The notes under the pieces were generated by a model. The model was not told the origin of the DNA, made no database searches, and saw nothing but the letters and a program-made list of their open reading frames with translations. Below, piece after piece: positions 1-4,807 of a stretch of DNA of 5,555 nucleotides. The DNA comes from Candidatus Dadabacteria bacterium (lineage in GTDB: Bacteria > Desulfobacterota_D > UBA1144 > Nemesobacterales > JAJCZQ01), in contig JAUXJP010000085.1 in assembly GCA_030624695.1 (NCBI GenBank), positions 1 through 5,555 on the forward strand. Reading direction: 5' to 3'. Numbering within the stretch: the stretch's first letter is position 1; the number at the start of each line of letters is the position of its first letter. The position numbers and the translations under genes are program-made.

Positions 1-228
1 TAGAACGAATATCTTCATGCCAAAATTACTGAATACTGCATACCCGGCAGCATTTTGAATATTTCTTCTCGCACTTTTATCTTTTGAATATAGAAATTGA
101 AGAGTTTCCGATTCCATTTTAAGTATTTCGGCCCTTTCTTCTTCTACAGACCCAGAATATGATTGAACAGAAAAAAGAAAAAAAAGTAAAAACAAGGTAA
201 GTCCAAATATAAATTTATCATGCTTCAT
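1..228 (-). CDS. SYLF (YSC84-like, DUF500) domain protein, N-terminal part
   Basis: The first 76 residues of a gene that leaves the window at its left edge, with no stop codon. The ATG (226-228) follows a strong AGGAGG ribosome site (235-240) with a 6-base spacer, so the start is well supported. Residues about 5-25 form a very hydrophobic stretch that looks like a signal peptide ending near Ser-Tyr-Ser-Gly. It is followed by a charged helix (EEERAEILKMESETLQFL) and then AAGYAVFSNFGMKIFVL at residues 60-76. The pattern A-x-G-[IY]-A-V-F-x-x-[FV]-x-K is typical of the start of the SYLF domain, a lipid-binding fold known from yeast Ysc84 and from many small exported bacterial proteins of unknown role. 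The glycine-rich core expected next lies outside the window. It is separated from the next upstream gene by 191 bases, so it is probably transcribed on its own. Confidence 0.8.
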   Translation of the reverse strand, partial: MKHDKFIFGLTLFLLFFLFSVQSYSGSVEEERAEILKMESETLQFLYSKDKSARRNIQNAAGYAVFSNFGMKIFVL

Positions 229-419
229 TGTAGGCCTCCTGAACTGTATGTAATAATGTAGTTTATATAATTTATTTTTTACTATCAACCATAAATTAGG
301 CAACAAACGAGCTTAGGAAACATAATCCGGCTGAAATGTAGATAATCATATTAAACCCGTGAATAAATCAATTTATGAAAGTTAATTGTAATTGTGCAAA
401 AAACAAGGAAAGAAAATAA
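229..419. other. AT-rich intergenic region
   Basis: This gap of 191 bases lies between the small membrane protein gene and the SYLF gene. It holds the SYLF ribosome site and a candidate promoter. I see no convincing open frame, no GC-rich hairpin with a T-tract and no structured RNA. A short AT-only inverted repeat, ATAAAT-CA-ATTTAT (363-376), is too weak to call a terminator. Confidence 0.6.
260..288 (-). promoter_or_regulatory. Candidate sigma-70 promoter for the SYLF gene
   Basis: On the minus strand TTGATA (283-288) is followed after 17 bases by TAAACT (260-265). The -35 box matches 5 of 6 consensus bases and the -10 box 4 of 6. Transcription would begin near 253, giving a leader of about 25 bases that contains the AGGAGG site. 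The surroundings are so AT-rich that chance matches are likely. The position is sensible but unproven. Confidence 0.3.
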
Positions 420-758
420 TTATTGGGAACTTAAAAGAAAATAATTTCCTATACCAATTAAAATACTTAATATAAGTATTATCCACCAAATTCCGGGTAT
501 TTGACCTACATTTTCAATTTTCTCTACTCCCCATTTCTTCTTCATAACCATTGGATCAATTGGAAAGATAAGAAATCCAATACCCATAATCATAAACGCG
601 GGAAAAAGCATACTTGCATTAATATATATATATCCCCCGGATACTCCCCTTACCCAAAACCACGCTGTCAGGGATAATCCCAGAACAAATAGTAACAAAC
701 CTAAGATTCTTTGCTTTGTCAGTGATCTGATTTTTATTTCAGCCATATCAGTATTCAT
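420..758 (-). CDS. Small three-helix membrane protein, function unknown
   Basis: A 112-residue protein I cannot assign to a named family. It has a short charged N-terminus and three hydrophobic segments at about residues 18-36, 47-66 and 89-109. Features that stand out are Trp/Tyr-rich membrane-edge residues (AWFWVRG, GGYIYI), a pattern MIMGIGFLIFPIDP ending the second helix, and a basic loop MKKKWG at about 71-77. The fold points to an inner-membrane protein. The ATG at 756-758 has no clear Shine-Dalgarno sequence. The ATG four codons in (744-746) is an alternative and also lacks one. It starts 67 bases after the DUF389 stop, with no terminator visible between them, so it could be the last gene of that transcript. 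The absence of a good ribosome site leaves its expression uncertain, but the hydrophobic pattern makes a real gene likely. Confidence 0.7.
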   Translation of the reverse strand: MNTDMAEIKIRSLTKQRILGLLLFVLGLSLTAWFWVRGVSGGYIYINASMLFPAFMIMGIGFLIFPIDPMVMKKKWGVEKIENVGQIPGIWWIILILSILIGIGNYFLLSSQ

Positions 759-825
759 AAATGTTAATTATTTTTGTATACTTTATGATGCAATTCTGAT
801 GCCAAAACTACAGAAAATACCCGAA

Positions 826-1836
826 TTAAAAGATTTTATTGATTAATAAAGCAAGAAGAACCAACAAGAATGACCATAGAAAAATAGCAAACTTTGTAGA
901 CCTCCTGGCCTTATTTGCTTCCCACCAGTTTAGTGGTTGTACACCCTGGAAAAGAAATGTGGCAACCGCTGAAAGATTTACACATATTATATTAACAAAA
1001 AGCAGTAATAGTGCACCAAAAGCAAGACTTACATGACCTGAACCAATTAGCATACCAAAAGTTACTGTTGGAGGTAGTAATGCTACTGCAACCATAACAC
1101 CTATAATTGCACTGGGAAGTCCCATTGTAAATGAAAGTGCACCAGCGCTCCCCGCGGCAAGTGCCAACACTATGTCTCCCAATCCAACCTTAGTCCTTGA
1201 TTCAAGTTCCGGGATTGTCGGATCAATATGAGAAAACATACCAATCAGGATTGATATGATAAGTGAAACAGTAACTCCAACTAACATGGAAGAGATTGAT
1301 CTCCTGAATAAATCACTGTCTCCAAGCGTAGTGGAAAATGCCCATGCTACATTTGGGCCAATAAGTGGTGCAATCACCATAGCACCAATAATAACAGCAA
1401 CATTATCTTTTAGAATGCCAATAGAAGCAACCAAAGTGGACAATACAACCAGGAAAATAAATATACCGGTTATATCTGCATTTGATGAAATATCATTATA
1501 TAGTTCTTCACGACTAAGGCCTTTGCCTATTCTGAATTCACGTTTTTTTTCTTTCTGTTCCTCATCAGGCTTTGTCTTTTTTGGTTCTATTCTTGGAAGT
1601 GTTGCTTCAACTGCCAGCAAAACAATTCTGAAGCCCTTAACAGTTGAAAACCTTTTTTCCAGATAATCCAGTATCTCTCCGGTATCACCTGAATCTGCCA
1701 TAATCCTGAGCTGACTCCTGGTTTCTGTATTATTGTCTTCCCATATGGCAAGTACCGGAAACTCTGCAAGCTGCTCCTTTAGTTTGGAAATATCCTGCGT
1801 GACAGGAAGGTATAGTTCTATTAATCTGAGGGCCAT
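826..1836 (-). CDS. DUF389 family integral membrane protein
   Basis: A 336-residue protein with the two-part build of the DUF389 (TIGR00341-like) family. A soluble N-terminal domain (residues 1-80, beginning MALRLIELYLP) is joined by a strongly charged linker (KKTKPDEEQKEKKRE, 86-100) to a membrane domain with about six or seven helices between 123 and 333. Hallmarks seen are NVAVIIGAMVIAPLIGP (145-161), the Gly/Ala-rich ALAAGSAGALSF (225-236) and AIIGVMVAVALLPP (243-256). The biochemical function of the family is not established, and transport is only a guess from the topology. The start is firm: AAGGAA (1841-1846) overlaps the stop codon of the RDD gene, and only 8 bases separate that stop from this ATG. 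The two are therefore almost certainly co-transcribed and probably translationally coupled. Length is normal for the family and the frame is intact. Confidence 0.92.
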   Translation of the reverse strand: MALRLIELYLPVTQDISKLKEQLAEFPVLAIWEDNNTETRSQLRIMADSGDTGEILDYLEKRFSTVKGFRIVLLAVEATLPRIEPKKTKPDEEQKEKKREFRIGKGLSREELYNDISSNADITGIFIFLVVLSTLVASIGILKDNVAVIIGAMVIAPLIGPNVAWAFSTTLGDSDLFRRSISSMLVGVTVSLIISILIGMFSHIDPTIPELESRTKVGLGDIVLALAAGSAGALSFTMGLPSAIIGVMVAVALLPPTVTFGMLIGSGHVSLAFGALLLLFVNIICVNLSAVATFLFQGVQPLNWWEANKARRSTKFAIFLWSFLLVLLALLINKIF

Positions 1837-1844
1837 GTTATTCC

Positions 1845-2282
1845 TTAACCCTGAATTACAAATGTATCAAATATTTTATCATGCCATGCCTGTCTTTCCG
1901 AATCAAATGCTGCCCATATATATCCTATTCCTAATATTAAACCACTTATCCAGTAACCAAATGTGCCGCGTAGACCGGCCCTTAGAAAACCTGGGTACGA
2001 ACCATCTTTTCTTACCACTTTGATATTGAATAAACTCATCCCGAATGTTGTGCCGTAAAGTGACCAGAGAAAACCAAAGTAAAGGAACTCAAGTAATGCA
2101 ATCGTAATTACCAATACGCCTGAAGCTGTATTTGAAACAACCGAAAAAAAATCATTGGAAAGTGATAAATCTATATCAGCTATTAAAATAACTATAAAAG
2201 ATATAATTGAGGAAAGTATGGAAAGTGTAAATCCATCAATAATAAAGGCGATTAGCCGCGCAAATAGGCCTGCTTTTCTCAT
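1845..2282 (-). CDS. RDD family membrane protein
   Basis: A 145-residue inner-membrane protein that shows the whole RDD domain. The first helix carries the family's Arg and Asp (AGLFARLIAFIIDG, Arg9 and Asp16). The central motif GTTFGMSLFNIKVVRKDG (77-94) matches the usual G-T-x-G-x-x-x-x-x-I-K-V-V-x-x-x-G pattern. The C-terminal helix ends in AAFDSERQAWHDKIFDT (124-140), where the W-H-D triad is typical. Three hydrophobic spans lie at about 10-35, 52-75 and 108-127. RDD proteins are widespread; a few have been linked to ion antiport, but most have no known substrate, so none is assigned. Its ATG overlaps the stop of the MliC gene (TAATG) and no Shine-Dalgarno sequence sits at a workable distance, which points to translation by re-initiation after the upstream gene. 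Confidence 0.92.
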   Translation of the reverse strand: MRKAGLFARLIAFIIDGFTLSILSSIISFIVILIADIDLSLSNDFFSVVSNTASGVLVITIALLEFLYFGFLWSLYGTTFGMSLFNIKVVRKDGSYPGFLRAGLRGTFGYWISGLILGIGYIWAAFDSERQAWHDKIFDTFVIQG

Positions 2283-2614
2283 TATTTAATAATTGTACAT
2301 TCCTTATAAACCTTATTATCAGACATCTCAAGCATTGCATTATCACCTTTGGACCAGAACGTGTTTACTCCATCTGTATATTTTATGCCTGACGCTGAAG
2401 GTATAATATCAAGTACAAGCAGGTTATCGGCACTCTTTAAAATCACCTGGTCATTCCCCTGGCTCTTGTGTATCTCAGTTACAAACTCAAAACCATTCTC
2501 ACACTTATATTTTGTTTTTACGCTATCATCTTTAAATCTTTTATGTGCACAGCCTACGGAAAATATTAATAGCAATAACAGAAAACTGGGAACTACAAAT
2601 TTATTAATTCTCAA
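2282..2614 (-). CDS. mliC: MliC family lipoprotein, predicted lysozyme inhibitor
   Basis: A 110-residue protein with a lipoprotein signal peptide (hydrophobic residues 7-20, lipobox-like SVGC with Cys22 as the lipidated residue) followed by an MliC/PliC domain. MliC proteins are outer-membrane-anchored inhibitors of c-type lysozyme. Family marks seen are YKCENGFEF (36-44), the signature SASGIKY (73-79), FWSKGDNAML (86-95) and a late Cys106 that would pair with Cys38. In characterised members a Ser of the S-A-S-G motif and the Lys of the K-G-D motif enter the lysozyme active site; both are kept here. Ala follows Cys22, rather than Asp, which favours sorting to the outer membrane. The only start that fits is TTG (2612-2614), because an in-frame stop lies at 2627-2629. 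It overlaps the next gene by one base. Lysozyme inhibition itself is inferred from the family. Confidence 0.88.
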   Translation of the reverse strand: MRINKFVVPSFLLLLLIFSVGCAHKRFKDDSVKTKYKCENGFEFVTEIHKSQGNDQVILKSADNLLVLDIIPSASGIKYTDGVNTFWSKGDNAMLEMSDNKVYKECTIIK

Positions 2615-2622
2615 CGATACAT

Positions 2623-2628
2623 CTCCTT
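2623..2628 (-). promoter_or_regulatory. Shine-Dalgarno site that fixes the TTG start of the MliC gene
   Basis: AAGGAG lies 8 bases before the TTG at 2612-2614. An ATG at 2620-2622 touches this site directly, but it opens only a three-codon frame (Met-Tyr-Arg-stop) in another phase, whose TGA overlaps the TTG. With a zero-base spacer that ATG is an unlikely start. Just upstream, TTAAAA-CCAA-TTTTAA (2627-2642) could form a weak AT hairpin next to the ribosome site. Confidence 0.65.
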
Positions 2629-2672
2629 AAAATTGGTTTTAATAATAATACATGCTAATTCTCATTTTTTGT

Positions 2673-3770
2673 TTATTCTATATCAAAGATTTTTATAACC
2701 TGGTTACCGTTAAACGTCACGGTTATACATTCATAATCAAATCCCCAGTCATCGGAACATTCATAGGTCCATTGTTGCACATTTTCACCCAGGTCAGTTC
2801 TTTTTATTGCTTTTGAAGGTTTTCCTTTGGATAACAGTACATGGTCCTTAGACATACCAATCCTGAGTTTTTCGTTCTTGATATCCTTTTTTAAGTCCGA
2901 AAGGATTATATCATCAAGTTTCAGATCGGTATCTTCTATAGTATCAGTAATAACAATTGGTCCTTCGGGTATTTTAATATTATTATCTGCAGATTTATCT
3001 ATAACCTGCCCGGAATCACCCGGACATTTCCATACAATTATCATATCAGTAACTTCTGACGGCAGAGAGGATTCTTTAGCATCTATAGAGTTTAATATAT
3101 CATTAACATAGTCAGCAGCCCTCGGCCCTCGGGCAAGTAAAAATTTACTTACCCTGCCATCACTGCATTCACCCTTTGTCCAGTACTGCATGATTGAAGT
3201 AGTTTTTATCTCTTTACGCCTGATTCGTTCTGCCAAAAACCGGGTGTTATTTTCACTGTTTAACCATTCGACATTTTTTATTGCCTGCAAATTACTGCTC
3301 AGTACCAGCAGGGGGTCTGCTCCCACAACTTTTTCTACCTGTGCTGACATCCAGGCATTTTTTTCAACAGGAGATGTGTCGGGTTTATCTATTGCAAAAA
3401 CTTTCAGGCATTTACCTTCGCCGTTTAATTTTCTTAACCCTAATAGCAAATTAATATATGAATCTTTATCTATATATGGATTAAATTTAAGCTGATTAAA
3501 TTTAAGCTCACCCTTCAGGGCTTTATCAAGTGCCTCCTGCTGATCAGTAGAGATTTCAAGGCCAACCTTAATACAACCTTTTGAATTTACATATTCTTCA
3601 ATAGAATTTTTTATAAAAGATGTAGACTGCATATCAAAACCGGTATCACCAATTATTACTACGCTGCTCTTTCCAAGATATGAATCAATAGGTGATTGAT
3701 TTGCATAAGATTGTATACATATGCTAAATATTAATAAAGTTGTTAAAATTGTTATCAGTTTCAATTGCAT
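2673..3770 (-). CDS. Secreted protein: degenerate Tiki/ChaN-like domain plus BamE/DUF2845-like tail
   Basis: A 365-residue exported protein. The start is placed at ATG 3768-3770 because it opens directly into a signal peptide (hydrophobic 4-20, likely cleavage after SYA at 21-23). Upstream in-frame codons lack a signal and reach only a TTG. Residues about 30-190 follow the order of motifs seen in Tiki/ChaN/EreA-like domains: SSVVIIGDTGFD (35-46), KVGLEIS (68-74), KVFAID (123-128) and PLLVLSSNLQAIK (153-165). The histidines usual in the first and last motifs are replaced (GDTG for G-E-x-H, SNLQ for G-N-x-H), so this may be a non-catalytic or non-heme version. Residues 301-365 (RIGMSKDHVLLSKGKPSKA, then QQWTYEC and ITVTFNGNQVIKI) resemble BamE/OmlA or DUF2845 domains. 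Six cysteines follow the signal peptide (66, 121, 202, 249, 338, 348), which fits disulfides in the periplasm. Existence of the gene is certain; the domain names are pattern-based. Confidence 0.8.
   Translation of the reverse strand: MQLKLITILTTLLIFSICIQSYANQSPIDSYLGKSSVVIIGDTGFDMQSTSFIKNSIEEYVNSKGCIKVGLEISTDQQEALDKALKGELKFNQLKFNPYIDKDSYINLLLGLRKLNGEGKCLKVFAIDKPDTSPVEKNAWMSAQVEKVVGADPLLVLSSNLQAIKNVEWLNSENNTRFLAERIRRKEIKTTSIMQYWTKGECSDGRVSKFLLARGPRAADYVNDILNSIDAKESSLPSEVTDMIIVWKCPGDSGQVIDKSADNNIKIPEGPIVITDTIEDTDLKLDDIILSDLKKDIKNEKLRIGMSKDHVLLSKGKPSKAIKRTDLGENVQQWTYECSDDWGFDYECITVTFNGNQVIKIFDIE
3479..3508 (-). repeat. Perfect 15-bp tandem duplication inside the Tiki-like gene
   Basis: GATTAAATTTAAGCT (plus strand) occurs twice in direct succession at 3479-3493 and 3494-3508. 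Because the unit is five codons long, the frame is kept and the protein shows LKFNQ followed by LKFNP at residues 89-98. The two copies have no mismatches, which suggests a recent slippage event or a variable site. Confidence 0.9.
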
Positions 3771-3795
3771 TATTCTTTCACAATAATTATTATCA

Positions 3796-3864
3796 ATTAA
3801 GTTTAAAAAAAGAATATATACAACAATTATTAATTTAATGTGAATTTCTGTAAACAAACTTAAT
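3796..3864. repeat. 9-bp inverted repeat flanking the divergent promoter region
   Basis: ATTAAGTTT (3796-3804) and its exact reverse complement AAACTTAAT (3856-3864) are separated by 51 bases. The right arm ends four bases before the ROK start codon and overlies the upstream edge of the candidate minus-strand promoter. The arms could be paired operator half-sites for both divergent genes. Both are AT-rich, so chance is a real alternative. Confidence 0.3.
3826..3854 (-). promoter_or_regulatory. Candidate sigma-70 promoter for the minus-strand envelope block
   Basis: On the minus strand TTTACA (3849-3854) is followed by a 17-base spacer and AATAAT (3826-3831). Each box matches 5 of 6 consensus bases. 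Transcription would start near 3819, leaving a leader of about 50 bases before the ATG at 3770. The ribosome site there is weak (GAAAG, 3775-3779). It is the best promoter match I find in the window, although AT-rich DNA produces such matches by chance. Confidence 0.45.
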
Positions 3865-3868
3865 AAAT

Positions 3869-4807
3869 ATGAAAAATGTTATCGGTATTGATATTGGTGG
3901 TACAAACATAAGAGCGGCCGCAGTAAATTCCAATGGTGAAATATTGCACCAAATTAAAGTTAAGTCGAATGCCAGGGATGGAATTGAACATTTATTAAAA
4001 AATCTTGGAGAAGTTATCACCAGCTTTGCTGATTTTCAGACAGAATGTATTGGAATTGGGATACCCGGAATAATTGATCAGAAAAACGGGATTTTAACTC
4101 AAGCCCCAAATATTACCGGAGTAAAGAACTTCCCACTTATAAAAGAGATTAAAAAAGTTACTTCATTAGAAAGTATTATTGTTGAAAATGATGCAAATTC
4201 TGCTGCATTAGGAGAATATTGGATGGGATCAGGTGCTCAATCCAATTCAATGCTTATGCTTACATTAGGGACAGGCCTTGGTGGTGGTATTGTGTTAAAT
4301 GGAGAATTATGGCGAGGGGAAGACGGAATGGCAGGTGAAATAGGGCATATAATAATTGACCCGGCGGGTCCTTTATGTAACTGCGGTAATAATGGGTGCT
4401 TTGAAAGTTTTGTATCCGCAGAAGCTGTAAGACGCATAGTAAATAACAATGCAGTATTAAAAGAATTTACAAAAAATACACACCCTGATGATATACCTGA
4501 AAAAATTATGCTACTTGCAATAGAAGGAAATGAAGACTCATTACAAATCTGGAAAGATATCGGTAAAACCCTGGGAATTGGTATAACAAGCCTCGTGAAT
4601 CTGTTAAATGTCGATTCTGTAATAATAGGAGGTGGCCTTTCTAATGCCTGGGAATTATTTCAAAATTGGATGTTAATTGAAATTAAAAAAAGAGCATTAA
4701 GCGGACCAGGAGAGAGGTTAAGAATTTACCCTGCCAGTCTGGGTGATAATGCAGGAATCTTTGGCTGCGCGTATCTGGCGTATAAAGAACTAAAAATCTT
4801 TAATTAA
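3869..4807 (+). CDS. ROK family sugar kinase, probable glucokinase
   Basis: A 312-residue cytoplasmic kinase expected to phosphorylate glucose (or a related hexose or N-acetylated amino sugar) with ATP. The N-terminal phosphate-binding loop is IGIDIGGTNIRAAAV (5-19). VENDANSAALGE (105-116) holds the catalytic Asp108. LTLGTGLGGGIVLNG (131-145) is the second phosphate motif. GEIGH (156-160) with the zinc-binding CNCGNNGCFE (170-179) gives the ROK signature: His160 and Cys170, 172 and 177 as metal ligands. A late IIGGGLSNA (252-260) is the adenosine-side motif. There is no N-terminal helix-turn-helix, so it is an enzyme rather than a ROK repressor such as NagC or Mlc. Length is typical and all key residues are present. 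No Shine-Dalgarno sequence precedes the ATG, which nonetheless fits the family's N-terminus exactly. Substrate choice among sugars cannot be settled by motif alone. Confidence 0.92.
   Translation: MKNVIGIDIGGTNIRAAAVNSNGEILHQIKVKSNARDGIEHLLKNLGEVITSFADFQTECIGIGIPGIIDQKNGILTQAPNITGVKNFPLIKEIKKVTSLESIIVENDANSAALGEYWMGSGAQSNSMLMLTLGTGLGGGIVLNGELWRGEDGMAGEIGHIIIDPAGPLCNCGNNGCFESFVSAEAVRRIVNNNAVLKEFTKNTHPDDIPEKIMLLAIEGNEDSLQIWKDIGKTLGIGITSLVNLLNVDSVIIGGGLSNAWELFQNWMLIEIKKRALSGPGERLRIYPASLGDNAGIFGCAYLAYKELKIFN

Noticed and set aside
363..376. Inverted repeat ATAAAT-CA-ATTTAT downstream of the small membrane protein gene
   Set aside because: The arms are only A and T with a two-base loop and no following T-tract, so it is not a credible terminator.
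1256..1666. Plus-strand open frame of 136 codons opposite the DUF389 gene
   Set aside because: It is antisense to a clearly conserved membrane protein, its product has no recognisable motif and it has no ribosome site; it is a shadow.
2658..2686. TTGATA/GAGAAT with 17-base spacing as a promoter for the MliC gene
   Set aside because: The -10 box is poor and the -35 lies inside the preceding gene's last codons; in such AT-rich DNA it is not distinguishable from chance.
3119..3132. CCCTCGG repeated twice in tandem within the Tiki-like gene
   Set aside because: A 7-bp doubling in a locally GC-rich patch encoding Ala-Arg-Gly-Pro-Arg-Ala; it is not a multiple of three and shows no sign of a frame disturbance, so it is likely chance.
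3771..3857. An upstream extension of the Tiki-like gene to a TTG at 3855-3857, adding 29 residues
   Set aside because: The extension carries no signal sequence and would bury the clear signal peptide that begins at the ATG at 3768-3770; it would also consume the best promoter candidate.
4237..4449. Minus-strand open frame opposite the ROK zinc-binding region
   Set aside because: It is a mirror of the kinase's conserved core; the product is low in recognisable features and no start signals are present.
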